A stretch of 64,000 bases of DNA from Streptococcus mitis (GCF_013305725.1 NZ_CP047883.1:1777001-1841000); one strand, 5' to 3'. Counted from the first letter of the stretch, positions 29,926-42,346 are shown. The notes: generated from the letters alone by a model not told the origin. Program-made: numbers and translations.

Positions 29926-31176
29926 TCAGACAAGCATATTATAGAGCGTTTCATTACCATTTAAGTTAATATAAGATGGATCAAAACCTTCCATTCGACG
30001 AATCAAGCCTGCATAATCATGCTTATCTGCCAAGGCAATCCCAATCAATACTGGGCCTGTCCCCTTGCTAGCTCGTTTGATATACTCAAAACGTGTGATA
30101 TCATCATTTGGCCCCAAGATATCATTTACAAACTCACGCAAAGCCCCCGGACGCTGTGGAAAATTAACCACAAAGTAATGCTTGATCCCATCATAAATCA
30201 AGGCACGCTCTTCCATTTCCGGCATACGGTTGATATCATTATTTCCTCCAGAAATGATACAACAAATGGTTTTCCCCTTGATATATTCAGCCAAAACCTC
30301 TAAAGAAGCGATACTAGCAGCTCCAGCAGGTTCTGCGACAATCCCTTGCTTAGAGTAGAGGTCAATCAAGGTTTCAGAAATCAATCCCTCATCGACACCT
30401 ACCAAAGTTTGAACATGTTGACGAGTTGCCTCATAGGTCAACTGTCCTACCTTTTGCACAGCAATCCCATCTGCAAATTTGTCAATTTCTTTTAGTTTGA
30501 CAGGCCCACCAGCTTCAAAGGCAGCCTTCATAGAACGCGCTCCATTAGCCTCTACCCCAATGACTTCAATTTCTGGACTTGTTTCCTTGATATAGGTAGA
30601 AACCCCAGCAATGAGACCACCGCCGCCAACAGGAACCAAAATAGCATCAAAATCAATCGATTCTTTTCGAGCTTCTTCTAAAATCTCATAAGCAACGGTC
30701 CCTTGACCTGCTTGAACATGGGCATCATCAAAGGGATCAATAAAGGTACGATTTTCAGAGACTGTAAATTCTTGAGCTGCCTTAGCAGAAGCATCAAAGG
30801 TATCTCCAACTAGTTTAATGGTTACAAAGTCCCCACCAAAAAAGCGAACTTGACCAATCTTTTGTTGCGGAGTAGTAATGGGCATAAAGATAGTAGCAGG
30901 AATTTTCATCTCATTACAAGTATAGGCAACTCCCTGCGCATGATTTCCCGCAGAAGCACAGACTACCCCACGCTCACGCTCTTCCTTGCTGAGCTGCGAA
31001 ATGGCATAATAGGCACCACGAATCTTAAAAGAACGAACACGTTGAGCATTTTCCTTTTTCAAATAAATCTTAGCACCATACTTCTCCGATAAATAATGGT
31101 CATAATCCAGTGGGGTATTAACGACCACACCATTCAAGACCTTGTGAGCCTTGATTATATCTTTTGAACTTAACAT
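29926..31176 (-). CDS. ilvA: Threonine ammonia-lyase (dehydratase) IlvA
   Basis: A 416-aa PLP enzyme that deaminates threonine to 2-oxobutanoate, the first step to isoleucine. The PLP lysine is in VRSFKIRGAYYA near residue 52, the phosphate-binding loop is VGGGGLIAG, and a single C-terminal ACT-like domain (FVVNFPQRPGALREF) is present, the short biosynthetic form. The second of two adjacent ATGs (31176) has the better spacing to GGAG. It is the last gene of the ilvBNCA cluster, with a hairpin ahead of it. Confidence 0.95.
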   Translation of the reverse strand: MLSSKDIIKAHKVLNGVVVNTPLDYDHYLSEKYGAKIYLKKENAQRVRSFKIRGAYYAISQLSKEERERGVVCASAGNHAQGVAYTCNEMKIPATIFMPITTPQQKIGQVRFFGGDFVTIKLVGDTFDASAKAAQEFTVSENRTFIDPFDDAHVQAGQGTVAYEILEEARKESIDFDAILVPVGGGGLIAGVSTYIKETSPEIEVIGVEANGARSMKAAFEAGGPVKLKEIDKFADGIAVQKVGQLTYEATRQHVQTLVGVDEGLISETLIDLYSKQGIVAEPAGAASIASLEVLAEYIKGKTICCIISGGNNDINRMPEMEERALIYDGIKHYFVVNFPQRPGALREFVNDILGPNDDITRFEYIKRASKGTGPVLIGIALADKHDYAGLIRRMEGFDPSYINLNGNETLYNMLV

Positions 31177-31246
31177 CATTTTCTCCTAGACTATCTCATA
31201 CTATCACAATCCATCCTCTTAAAAGAGAGATAAATTGACTATAAAA

Positions 31247-31268
31247 GCGAGTTAGTCCCCCAACTCGC
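31247..31268 (-). terminator. Hairpin between ilvC and ilvA
   Basis: Perfect 7-bp GCGAGTT/AACTCGC stem followed by TTTTAT on the minus strand; probably a partial terminator within the operon. Confidence 0.6.
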
Positions 31269-31289
31269 CTTCACCTTAATTTCTATCAA

Positions 31290-32345
<1,056 letters not shown>

Positions 32346-32377
32346 TTAGGCTGGTTTAACAAATTTAAAATATTTTT

Positions 32378-32530
32378 ATACTCAATGAAAATCAAAGAGC
32401 AAATTAGGAAGCTAGCCACAGACTGCTCAAAGCACTGCTTTGAGGTTGTAAATAAGACTGACGGAGTCAGTAACATATACCTACGGCAAGGCAAAGCTGA
32501 CGTGATTTGAAGAGATTTTCGAAGAGTATT
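32378..32530 (-). repeat. BOX element (boxA-boxB-boxC)
   Basis: On the minus strand it begins with the boxA sequence TACTCTTCGAAAATC, passes through one boxB with the palindrome CTCAAAGCAGTGCTTTGAG (32426-32444), and ends with boxC (reading TTGATTTTCATTGAGTA). This is the interspersed repeat of pneumococci and close relatives, in its one-boxB form. It overlaps the ilvN stop codon and fills the ilvN-ilvC gap, so it is transcribed within the ilv operon. Confidence 0.9.
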
Positions 32531-33005
32531 AATCGCGGGTAAATCCAGTTGCACCAGTTCGAGCAATATTGCGAATACCGTATGGTCGAATGACTCGCAA
32601 TAGGGCTTCACTCTTTTCAGCATTTCCTGTCATTTGAATGGTAATCGAGCTTGGCGCTACGTCTACCACTGTTGCACGGAAAGGTTGAATAATGGCTAGA
32701 ATCTCAGCACGCTTCTCTGCTGGCGCTGACATCTTAACCAAAATCACCTCACGCTCCAAATGAGGCTTGTCTGTAATATCTCGAATGCGAATCACGTCAA
32801 TCTGACGATTGAGTTGCTTGATGATTTGCTCCACTTCATCATGTGAAGCTACATCAATAATAATGGTGATGCGCGATACATTTGGATCTTCTGTTGCTCC
32901 AACAGAGATGCTTTCGATATTAACCTGACGACGAGACAGGACACCGGTAAAACGATTGAGGACTCCTGAACGATTTTGTAGTTTTGCTGTTAACATTCTA
33001 CGCAT
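32529..33005 (-). CDS. ilvN: Acetolactate synthase small subunit IlvN
   Basis: A 158-aa regulatory subunit with an N-terminal ACT domain (NRSGVLNRFTGVLSRR near residue 11) and a C-terminal ALS-SS domain; it confers valine feedback on the IlvB catalytic subunit. The ATG overlaps the ilvB stop by 8 nt and is preceded by GGGGTGA. Its stop codon TAA is shared with the first bases of the BOX element. Confidence 0.95.
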   Translation of the reverse strand: MRRMLTAKLQNRSGVLNRFTGVLSRRQVNIESISVGATEDPNVSRITIIIDVASHDEVEQIIKQLNRQIDVIRIRDITDKPHLEREVILVKMSAPAEKRAEILAIIQPFRATVVDVAPSSITIQMTGNAEKSEALLRVIRPYGIRNIARTGATGFTRD

Positions 33006-34698
33006 GGAACTTCACCCCCAACATCTCATGATTACTCTTACCAGCTGGTACCATTGGTAACACCTGTTCCTTACGAGAAATATCTACCTCGATTAGCATA
33101 GGAACATCCTCAGTGATGACTTCAAGGTCTTGAGTCAAGGTCTCGGGATTGTCAAACTTATAGTTTTTAATACCGTAAGCTTGTGCCATCAGTTGGAAAT
33201 CAGGAAGGGTATCAAAGACTGACTCTGATGTTCTACCTTCATAGAAGGATTCCTGCCACTGGCGAACCATTCCAAGTGAGTGGTTGTTCAGCATAACCAC
33301 CTTGATTGGTACCTTGTAAATATTCAAAATAGCCAATTCCTGGTTAGTCATTTGGAAACCGCCATCCCCAACAAACAAGACTACTTCCTTATCTGGGTTA
33401 GCAATTTTAGCACCGATTGCTGCTGGAATTCCGAATCCCATGGTTCCTAAACCACCTGAAGTCACTAACTGACGTTCATTTTGGTAGGGATAATACTGAG
33501 CTGTCCACATTTGATGTTGTCCTACGTCAGTGACAACAATGGCATCTCCATTCGTCAATTCACCGATGCGTTCAATAACAGCTTGCGGCTGAACCACACG
33601 CTCTTTCTTATCATAAGAACGAACGCGGTTCTTGTCTTTAGTGACTTTTTCAATCCATTTTTCAGTATTGTTATGAACTGTCGGCTCAGCCAGCAACATT
33701 TGCAAGGCTTTCTTAGCATCTCCAACTACAGGAATATCTGCACTGATAATCTTACCAATCTCGGCTGGGTCAATATCAATGTGAGCAACCTTAGCATTCT
33801 TAGCAAAGGTCTTAGGATTCCCCGTCAAGCGGTCATCGAAACGACAACCAATACTAATCATAAAATCAGCTTCTGTCATGGCAATATTAGCTGCGAATGA
33901 CCCATGCATGCCTCCCATTCCAAGGAAGAGTGGATGACTCGTTGCAATCGTTCCTTGTCCCAAAAGACTGGTTACTACTGGAATTTGATAGCGTTCTGCA
34001 AATTCATTTAATTCTGCCGCAGCCTCAGCATAACTAATCCCACCTCCAGCTAGCAAGACTGGCTTTTTAGCCTTGGATAATTGCTTCAAGATTTTCTTGA
34101 TCTGCATATCATTTGGCTCAAGAGTCGGTTGATAACTTGGTAGGTTCACTTCTGGTGAATAGATGAAGTCGGTTTCTAAAGCAGATACGTCTTTAGGTAG
34201 GTCAATTACAACTGGCCCTGTTCGACCTGTAGTTGCGATATGGACAGCTTCCGTAATGATTCGAGGGATATCAGCTGTCTCACGAACTTGGTAATTGTAC
34301 TTAGTGATTGGCATGGTAATTCCCACAATGTCTGCCTCCTGAAAGGCATCCTTCCCAATCCCTGCTCTCGCCACCTGACCTGTAAAGACCAAAAGGGGAA
34401 CACTGTCGCTCATGGCATCCGCAATCCCTGTAATGGCATTTGTTGCTCCCGGTCCGCTAGTGACGACGGCAACACCCAACTTTCCAGTTGATTTGGCATA
34501 ACCTTCAGCTTCATGCAAACAACCTTGCTCATGGCGTCCTAGAATATGGCGAATGCCTTTAAAATTATATATCGCATCATAAAAAGGCAAGACCGCACCA
34601 CCAGGATAACCAAAGATGGTATCAATTCCTAAATCACGAAGTGTTTCCAAAACTAGGTCCGACCCCGTCTTAGGAGATTCTAAACTGATTTTCTCCAT
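32998..34698 (-). CDS. ilvB: Acetolactate synthase large subunit IlvB
   Basis: A 566-aa ThDP enzyme. The catalytic Glu is in GRHEQGCLHEAEGYA, the ThDP motif is VGDGGFQMTNQEL near residue 440, and the FAD-binding middle domain is present. With IlvN it condenses pyruvate into acetolactate, or pyruvate and oxobutanoate into acetohydroxybutyrate. It is the first gene of the cluster, behind a promoter and a CodY-like box. Confidence 0.96.
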   Translation of the reverse strand: MEKISLESPKTGSDLVLETLRDLGIDTIFGYPGGAVLPFYDAIYNFKGIRHILGRHEQGCLHEAEGYAKSTGKLGVAVVTSGPGATNAITGIADAMSDSVPLLVFTGQVARAGIGKDAFQEADIVGITMPITKYNYQVRETADIPRIITEAVHIATTGRTGPVVIDLPKDVSALETDFIYSPEVNLPSYQPTLEPNDMQIKKILKQLSKAKKPVLLAGGGISYAEAAAELNEFAERYQIPVVTSLLGQGTIATSHPLFLGMGGMHGSFAANIAMTEADFMISIGCRFDDRLTGNPKTFAKNAKVAHIDIDPAEIGKIISADIPVVGDAKKALQMLLAEPTVHNNTEKWIEKVTKDKNRVRSYDKKERVVQPQAVIERIGELTNGDAIVVTDVGQHQMWTAQYYPYQNERQLVTSGGLGTMGFGIPAAIGAKIANPDKEVVLFVGDGGFQMTNQELAILNIYKVPIKVVMLNNHSLGMVRQWQESFYEGRTSESVFDTLPDFQLMAQAYGIKNYKFDNPETLTQDLEVITEDVPMLIEVDISRKEQVLPMVPAGKSNHEMLGVKFHA

Positions 34699-34736
34699 TG
34701 TTCCCCTTTCTCTTCTCTTAAAAATAACTTGTTACT

Positions 34737-34791
34737 ATCATACCATTTTTTCAAAATTTTTCAAGAGAAAAGAAGAAATTTTCTGAATTTT
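34737..34791 (-). promoter_or_regulatory. ilvB promoter with CodY box
   Basis: Minus strand TTGAAA (34759-34764), 16 bp, TATGAT (34737-34742) with a TG-G extension. Upstream at 34777-34791 is AAAATTCAGAAAATT, 13 of 15 matches to the CodY consensus AATTTTCWGAAAATT. CodY repression by branched-chain amino acids is the expected control. The remaining bases up to 34980 are AT-rich with no ORF. Confidence 0.65.
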
Positions 34792-34980
34792 CTATTTTAA
34801 CGTTTATTTATGAATGTTCTCCTTTTTTTATAAGTTTTTAAAAGGTAGTTTATATTTTTTTCAACTTATTTCTATTGATAATTATATATTTCTTCCGCAA
34901 ATAACTTTAACTCATTTTTATATGAAATTTTTATGAGTGCATGTTTTCAGAATCTACAAAATTTATCGGAACTATACAAA

Positions 34981-35007
34981 AAAGGAAGCCACTAAGTGGC
35001 TTCCTTT
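34981..35007 (-). terminator. Terminator after fusA
   Basis: Perfect 12-bp stem AAAGGAAGCCAC/GTGGCTTCCTTT with a 3-nt loop. Confidence 0.9.
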
Positions 35008-35021
35008 AGAGTGAGGACTGA

Positions 35022-37103
35022 TTAGTCTTCACCTTTGTTTTTCTTAATGATTTCTTCTTGTACTGACTTAGGTACATCTTCATAGTGGTCAAATACCATC
35101 ATGAATGTACCACGTCCTTGAGATGCAGAACGAAGAACTGTTGCGTAACCGAACATTTCAGCGAGTGGAACGTAAGCACGAACGATTTGGCTGTTACCAT
35201 GTGCTTCCATACCATCTACACGTCCACGACGAGCAGTTACGTGACCCATAACATCACCAAGGTTTTCTTCTGGAACAGTGATTGTTACAAGCATCATTGG
35301 CTCAAGGATAGCTGGTTGTGCTGATTTAGCAGCTTCTTTAAGGGCAAGTGAAGCCGCAATCTTGAAGGCAGTTTCAGATGAGTCGACATCGTGGTATGAA
35401 CCATCGTAAAGTTTAGCTTTAACGTCAACCATTGGGTAACCTGCAAGAACACCGTTAGCCATAGATTCTACCAAACCTTTTTCAACCGCTGGGATAAATT
35501 CACGAGGAACCACACCACCGACGATTGCGTTTTCAAATTCGAATCCTTTACCTTCTTCGTTTGGAGTAAATTCAATCCATACATCACCGAATTGACCTTT
35601 ACCACCAGACTGACGTTTGAAGAATCCACGTGCTTGAGTAGAAGCGCGGAATGTTTCACGGTAAGATACTTGAGGAGCACCTACGTTTGCTTCCACTTTG
35701 AACTCACGACGCATACGGTCAACAAGGACGTCAAGGTGAAGCTCACCCATACCTGAGATAACTGTTTCTCCAGTTTCAACGTTTGTTTCAACGCGGAATG
35801 TTGGATCTTCTTCAGCCAATTTTTGAAGGGCGATACCCATCTTGTCTTGGTCAGCTTTAGATTTTGGCTCAACCATCAATTGGATAACTGGTTCTGGAAC
35901 GTTGATTGACTCAAGAATGATTTTAGCTTTTTCATCTGTCAATGAGTCACCAGTTGTAGTATCTTTCAAACCAACGGCAGCAGCGATATCACCTGAGTAA
36001 ACAGTGTCAATTTCTTGACGGCTGTTGGCGTGCATTTGAAGGATACGTCCGATACGTTCACGTTTACCTTTAGAAGTGTTCAATACGTAAGAACCTGATT
36101 GAAGCACACCTGAGTAAACACGGAAGAATGTCAAACGACCTACGAATGGGTCAGTCATGATCTTGAAGGCAAGAGCTGCAAATGGCTCTTCGTCAGATGC
36201 TGGACGAGTTTCTTCTTCGTCTGTATCTGGGTTAACACCTTTGATTGCTGGGATGTCAAGTGGGCTTGGAAGGTAGTCAATAACCGCATCAAGCATCAAT
36301 TGAACACCTTTGTTCTTGAAGGCTGAACCACACAATACTGGGAAGAATTCAACGTTGATAGTCGCTTTACGGATACCAGCTTTCAATTCTTCGTTAGTGA
36401 TTTCTTCACCTTCGAGGTATTTCATCATCAATTCTTCGTCAGTTTCAGCAACTGCTTCGATCAATTTTTCACGGTATTCTTGAGCTTGGTCAAGGTATTC
36501 AGCTGGGATGTCTTCTTCAAGGATATCTGTACCAAGGTCGTTAGTATAGATTTCAGCTTTCATCTTGATCAAGTCGATGATACCACGGAAGTCATCTTCA
36601 GAACCGATTGGCAATTGGATTGGGTGTGCGTTTGCTTGAAGACGATCGTGAAGTGTGCTTACAGAGTAAAGGAAGTCAGCACCGATTTTGTCCATTTTGT
36701 TGGCAAATACGATACGTGGAACTCCATACTCAGTTGCTTGACGCCAAACTGTTTCAGTTTGAGGCTCAACACCTGATTGTGAGTCAAGAACGGTAACCGC
36801 ACCATCCAATACACGAAGAGAACGTTGTACTTCGATTGTGAAGTCCACGTGTCCTGGTGTGTCGATGATGTTTACGCGGTGGTTGTTCCATTGAGCTGTT
36901 GTCGCAGCAGATGTGATAGTGATACCACGCTCTTGCTCTTGCTCCATCCAGTCCATTTGTGACGCACCTTCGTGAGTTTCACCGATTTTGTGGATTTTAC
37001 CAGTGTAGTAAAGAATACGCTCAGTAGTTGTTGTTTTACCAGCATCGACGTGAGCCATGATACCGATATTACGAGTTTTTTCAAGTGAAAATTCGCGTGC
37101 CAT
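35022..37103 (-). CDS. fusA: Translation elongation factor G
   Basis: A 693-aa translocation GTPase of normal length. GTPase motifs are AHVDAGKTT (residues 17-25), a G2 region [16 protein letters not shown], and NKMD. Domains II-V follow, with the domain IV loop involved in tRNA movement. It is the third gene of the rpsL-rpsG-fusA cluster but has its own promoter after a hairpin. Confidence 0.98.
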   Translation of the reverse strand: MAREFSLEKTRNIGIMAHVDAGKTTTTERILYYTGKIHKIGETHEGASQMDWMEQEQERGITITSAATTAQWNNHRVNIIDTPGHVDFTIEVQRSLRVLDGAVTVLDSQSGVEPQTETVWRQATEYGVPRIVFANKMDKIGADFLYSVSTLHDRLQANAHPIQLPIGSEDDFRGIIDLIKMKAEIYTNDLGTDILEEDIPAEYLDQAQEYREKLIEAVAETDEELMMKYLEGEEITNEELKAGIRKATINVEFFPVLCGSAFKNKGVQLMLDAVIDYLPSPLDIPAIKGVNPDTDEEETRPASDEEPFAALAFKIMTDPFVGRLTFFRVYSGVLQSGSYVLNTSKGKRERIGRILQMHANSRQEIDTVYSGDIAAAVGLKDTTTGDSLTDEKAKIILESINVPEPVIQLMVEPKSKADQDKMGIALQKLAEEDPTFRVETNVETGETVISGMGELHLDVLVDRMRREFKVEANVGAPQVSYRETFRASTQARGFFKRQSGGKGQFGDVWIEFTPNEEGKGFEFENAIVGGVVPREFIPAVEKGLVESMANGVLAGYPMVDVKAKLYDGSYHDVDSSETAFKIAASLALKEAAKSAQPAILEPMMLVTITVPEENLGDVMGHVTARRGRVDGMEAHGNSQIVRAYVPLAEMFGYATVLRSASQGRGTFMMVFDHYEDVPKSVQEEIIKKNKGED

Positions 37104-37141
37104 GAGGTTTGTTTCTCCTATTTATTTTTGATTTCTATTCT

Positions 37142-37190
37142 ATTATAACACGATTTTAATAAAAACGGATAGGCAGGACCTACCCGTTCT
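37142..37190 (-). promoter_or_regulatory. Hairpin and fusA promoter
   Basis: A minus-strand stem AACGGGTAGG/CCTATCCGTT with one mismatch, followed by TTTTTATT (37160-37190), resembles a terminator. Its tail runs straight into a TG-T-TATAAT extended -10 (37142-37147) for fusA. It could attenuate read-through from rpsG while starting new fusA transcripts. Confidence 0.55.
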
Positions 37191-37199
37191 CAATGTTTT

Positions 37200-37325
37200 C
37201 ATGCTATTGTTGGTTTCAACTTACGAGCTGGTAAGTTGAGTTGTAGCTAAGAGCTGATCGAGCTCAATTGAACTCGGGCTAAAAACCCAAGTTAGTTGAG
37301 TTGAGCTCAAGCTAAAAGTCTGGAG
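37200..37325 (-). other. Repeat-rich structured intergenic segment, rpsG-fusA
   Basis: The sequence holds repeated AGTTGAG and GAGCT words that can fold into a long imperfect hairpin (outer AGCTCAA arms, inner AACT-GGG against CCC-AGTT around a CTAAAAA loop, near 37258-37305). No ORF is credible. It lies in the 3' untranslated region of rpsG. Confidence 0.4.
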
Positions 37326-37412
37326 AAAAAGATGAATCTCATTGGTTGCAATCGCAACCTGCTTCGATTCCCTATTTTCTCTGGGACTTTCTTAACGCTT
37401 TCGCATCCTATC

Positions 37413-37883
37413 TTACCAACGGAAGTGTGCGAATGCACGGTTAGCTTCAGCCATACGGTGAGTGTCTTCACGTTTCTTAACAGCTGCACCAGTGTTGTTA
37501 GCAGCATCCAAGATTTCTTTTGCAAGACGGTCTTGCATTGTGTGTTCACCACGAAGACGAGCGATTGTTACCAACCAACGAAGTCCAAGTGTTGTACGAC
37601 GTTCTGGACGAACTTCAACTGGGACTTGGTAGTTAGAACCACCAACACGACGTGCACGTACTTCAAGTACAGGCATGATGTTTTCCATAGCTGTTTCAAA
37701 TACTTCAAGTGCATCGTTTCCAGTAGCTTCTTTGATTTGCTCAAAGGCACCGTAAACGATTGAAGCAGCTGTACCACGTTTACCATCAAGCATAACGCGG
37801 TTGATAAGACGAGTAACTAGTTGTGAATTGTAAAGCGGATCTGGCAATACGTCACGTTTTGGAGCTCTATTTTTACGACTCAT
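37413..37883 (-). CDS. rpsG: 30S ribosomal protein S7
   Basis: A 156-aa S7 with the standard start [16 protein letters not shown] and end A-F-A-H-F-R-W. It nucleates assembly of the 30S head by binding the 3' major domain of 16S rRNA. It follows rpsL by 19 nt with its own ribosome site. Confidence 0.99.
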
Positions 37884-37902
37884 TTCTCTTTATCCCCTTT
37901 CC

Positions 37903-38316
37903 TTATGCTTTTGGACGTTTAGTACCGTATTTAGAACGGCCTTGTTTACGATCGTTAACACCTGCAGTATCAAGTGCACCACGGACGATATGGTAACGTA
38001 CCCCTGGAAGGTCTTTTACACGTCCACCACGAAGAAGCACCACGCTGTGCTCTTGCAAGTTGTGTCCGATACCTGGGATGTAGGCAGTAACTTCGATAAG
38101 GTTGCTCAAACGTACACGAGCGAATTTACGAAGGGCTGAGTTAGGTTTTTTAGGTGTCATTGTTCCAACACGAGTTGCAACACCACGTTTTTGTGGTGAG
38201 GAAACGTTTGTTTGAACTTTTTTATGGCTGTTGTAACCAACGTTCAAAGCTGGTGATTTAGATTTTTCTACTTTTGATTTACGCGGTTTGCGAACCAATT
38301 GGTTAATTGTAGGCAT
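37903..38316 (-). CDS. rpsL: 30S ribosomal protein S12
   Basis: A 137-aa S12 with the decoding-centre segments [11 protein letters not shown] and [11 protein letters not shown]. The lysines where streptomycin-resistance substitutions are known (T-P-K-K-P and G-G-R-V-K) are the wild-type residues. It heads the rpsL-rpsG-fusA cluster. Confidence 0.99.
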   Translation of the reverse strand: MPTINQLVRKPRKSKVEKSKSPALNVGYNSHKKVQTNVSSPQKRGVATRVGTMTPKKPNSALRKFARVRLSNLIEVTAYIPGIGHNLQEHSVVLLRGGRVKDLPGVRYHIVRGALDTAGVNDRKQGRSKYGTKRPKA

Positions 38317-38347
38317 CTACATTCTCCTGTGTTTTTTTATTTTTGGT

Positions 38348-38375
38348 GATGATACACTTGGTGACAGCTATCATC
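38348..38375 (-). promoter_or_regulatory. Hairpin in the rpsL leader
   Basis: Perfect inverted arms GATGATA/TATCATC separated by 14 nt in the 5' untranslated region, 30 nt before the rpsL ATG. Possible ribosomal-protein leader; function inferred only from position. Confidence 0.35.
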
Positions 38376-38452
38376 TGTGTGTACTTTTGCAACATTTGTC
38401 AGCACGTCCCTGTACACTCTTGAGAGACCAAAAGTAAAAAGTACCGTCTATT

Positions 38453-38482
38453 ATTGTAACAAAATTTTCCCTTGGTTGTCAA
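38453..38482 (-). promoter_or_regulatory. rpsL promoter
   Basis: Minus strand perfect TTGACA (38477-38482), 18 bp, TACAAT (38453-38458) with a TG extension; about 130 nt of leader follow. Confidence 0.8.
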
Positions 38483-38539
38483 GATATTTTTCTTTTTTAT
38501 TGTTAATTTTAGCTTTTTTGTAGTGCTCCCTAAAAAAAG

Positions 38540-38563
38540 AAAAAGGAGGAATCCCACCCTCCT
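38540..38563 (-). terminator. Terminator after the response-regulator operon
   Basis: AGGAGG/CCTCCT stem followed by T5CT7 on the minus strand. Confidence 0.75.
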
Positions 38564-38629
38564 AAAGTTAGTATTGTTCCATTCAATCCCATCAATTTTA
38601 GCACATAATGTTCAAAAAATATTATATCA

Positions 38630-40327
<1,698 letters not shown>

Positions 40328-40328
<1 letters not shown>

Positions 40329-41065
40329 TAAGCATTCTCCTTATGACCTTGAAGGTAAATGGTCAAACCAAACAAAATAGCTGAAAAAACAAGTAGATAA
40401 ACTGTGGCTGATAGATTGATGCCATCCTCGTTTAAGAAGGTCTTGAGCAACTCCATCAGCTGATAAGTTGGTAGACACTTCCCGATTGCTTGCATCCAGT
40501 CTGGAAATAAAGAGATGGGCATCCAGAGCCCGCCTAAAACAGCCAAGCCTAGATAGAGAAGATTGCCCACGACAGACATCAGCTGACTAGAAGGCAAGAG
40601 TGTCAAGGTCAAGCCAAGCGCTACAAAAGCTACACTTCCAACTATCAGCAAGAACGCAGCCCCAATCCAGCTTCCTAAAGGCATATCCACACCTCTGACC
40701 AAGTGCCCAACTGAGAAAACAACCAGGATTGAGACCATATAATCAACCATCATACTTGTTATCTTTGATAGATAATATTCTACCATATTTACCGGAGTAT
40801 GGCGCAATGTTTTCTGCCAGTTGTTGATTTTATCTGTATGTAAAACAGCTGGAAATGAGAAGATAGCTGTCGACATCATGGAAAAAGCCGTCATGGAGAT
40901 GAGGTAGTCGCGCATAAAATTATCCGATCCACCTGGTGTGTCCTGGTACATACCTGAAAAGAATAAATAGAAGGCTGTCGGCATCCCTACGGATAATAGA
41001 TAGTAGACTAATTGTCGTTTGGTCAATAGAAATTCTATCTTATTTAATGCTATCCATTGTTTCAT
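40328..41065 (-). CDS. ABC transporter permease (ABC-2 type)
   Basis: A 245-aa ABC-2 permease with about six helices (first near residues 20-40, last near 218-238). The ATG at 41065 directly follows the ATPase stop and is 9 nt from GGAG; a 66-nt upstream extension of the frame lies inside the ATPase gene and is not credible. With the neighbouring ATPase it should form an exporter, probably regulated by the adjacent two-component system; lipid or antimicrobial-peptide export is typical of such clusters but is inference. Confidence 0.9.
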
Positions 41066-41066
41066 C

Positions 41067-41951
41067 TTAGTCATCTCCCTTTTGTGTTTCTTCAAAGATT
41101 GTATCCAGTAAGCTACGATTATTGACTTCAATTTCTTGAATCCTACATCCTGCTCGGACTAATAGTTCCCAGAAAGCATCTGCTTCGCGTGTGACTACTT
41201 GTAGAGCATCCTGTTTTTGTGACCAGTTTTCAACCAAGTTTGACTGTTCGACAACTTCCTTATATGCTAGAGGAAGGATAAAGTGCTTTTCAATCTCCTC
41301 ACTGCGCATGGCTAGAGGTGTTGTATCGCGAATCAACTCTCCCTTATTCAAGACCAAGATTCGGTCCGCTGTATGCTCTACCTCTTCGATATAATGGGAG
41401 GAATAGAGAATGGTAACTCCCTTAGCTTTTAGTTCCTGAACAATTTCCCAAAAGCCTTGACGAGTTGAAGTATCCATGGCAGCAGTTGGTTCATCTAAAA
41501 AGACAAGCTTTGGTCGCCCAATCAAGGTCAAGACAAAAGAGAAAAGACGCTTTTGCCCACCTGACAATTTTTCTGCAAATTGCTCTTTTTGTTGCTTGTC
41601 AAACTGCAATAGTTGATCGATCTCCTGGTTGCTCAAGGGATTTGGATAGATACGTTGAAAGAAAACAATCAACTCTTTTACCTTTAATTTCTGAACGATG
41701 ACATTTTCTTGAGGGAGGTAGGATCTTGTGTAGTCTAACTTAGAGCTCGTCACTGGCAAGCCTTGGATGGATACTTGACCGCTGGAGACCAATTTATCTC
41801 CGAGCAAACAGTCCAAGAGTGTTGTCTTTCCAGCTCCGTTTGGCCCAATCATGGCAACACATTCACCTTCAGCTACCTCAAAGGAAATATCCTTCAAAAT
41901 AGCTTTACCCTTGATGCTTTTATGCAAGCCTTGTACCTTAATCATATTCAT
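41067..41951 (-). CDS. ABC transporter ATP-binding protein
   Basis: A 294-aa ATPase: Walker A MIGPNGAGKTTLLD near residue 35, signature LSGGQKRLFSF near 128, Walker B LVFLDEPTAAMD, H-loop S-S-H-Y. A C-terminal extension of about 75 residues is typical of ABC-2 exporter subunits. The ATG at 41951 has AAAGGAG 6 nt upstream and overlaps the end of the small membrane gene by 14 nt. Confidence 0.93.
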   Translation of the reverse strand: MNMIKVQGLHKSIKGKAILKDISFEVAEGECVAMIGPNGAGKTTLLDCLLGDKLVSSGQVSIQGLPVTSSKLDYTRSYLPQENVIVQKLKVKELIVFFQRIYPNPLSNQEIDQLLQFDKQQKEQFAEKLSGGQKRLFSFVLTLIGRPKLVFLDEPTAAMDTSTRQGFWEIVQELKAKGVTILYSSHYIEEVEHTADRILVLNKGELIRDTTPLAMRSEEIEKHFILPLAYKEVVEQSNLVENWSQKQDALQVVTREADAFWELLVRAGCRIQEIEVNNRSLLDTIFEETQKGDD

Positions 41952-42132
41952 GATATTCTCCTTTCAGCCATTCCATCCCTATAGGAAAGGCGATAAAAAT
42001 CATAAATCCTAATCCCCAGGCGCCGCGAATAACTTGGTGAAGAAAGACTTGATCAAACCAACCTGTAAACATTTCTACCAACCATGCCACTAGTGATAGC
42101 CCAATAAAAAGATAGAGAATCGCTTTTTTCAT
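41938..42132 (-). CDS. Small membrane protein
   Basis: A 64-aa protein with two predicted helices (about residues 3-22 and 34-55) and an acidic C-terminus G-E-Y-H-E-Y-D. Overlap with both neighbouring genes indicates translational coupling in the ABC/two-component operon. Function unknown; possibly a subunit or sensor accessory of the exporter. Confidence 0.75.
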   Translation of the reverse strand: MKKAILYLFIGLSLVAWLVEMFTGWFDQVFLHQVIRGAWGLGFMIFIAFPIGMEWLKGEYHEYD

Positions 42133-42320
42133 TTTTCAAACTCCTTTTTCACATCTGAGACCAATTTCAAACCTTCTCGTATTATCCAAGACATCATTCC
42201 AAAGCTTGCAAACAACTCCCAAGGAAAATGATAAAATCCTTCATCCAATCCTGAAAACATGAGATAAGTCATGACTCCTGCTGCTATTAAGCTCATTGCG
42301 ACAATCATTTTATTTTTCAT
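42129..42320 (-). CDS. Small membrane protein, first gene of the ABC/two-component operon
   Basis: A 63-aa protein beginning MKNKMIVAMSL with two short helices and a lysine-rich tail. The ATG at 42320 is 8 nt after GGAGG. An ATG at 42347 is excluded because it coincides with the -10 box. It is coupled to the next gene by a 4-nt overlap. No known family recognised. Confidence 0.72.
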   Translation of the reverse strand: MKNKMIVAMSLIAAGVMTYLMFSGLDEGFYHFPWELFASFGMMSWIIREGLKLVSDVKKEFEK

Positions 42321-42346
42321 CTCTTCTTCCTCCATTTCATACTTCA

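Noticed and set aside
29926..31176. Truncated IlvA
   Set aside because: At 416 aa it has one ACT-like domain, the usual short form in streptococci, not a broken long form.
41066..41131. 22-residue extension of the ABC permease
   Set aside because: Lies within the ATPase coding sequence and has no ribosome site; the ATG at 41065 follows the ATPase stop with GGAG at good spacing.
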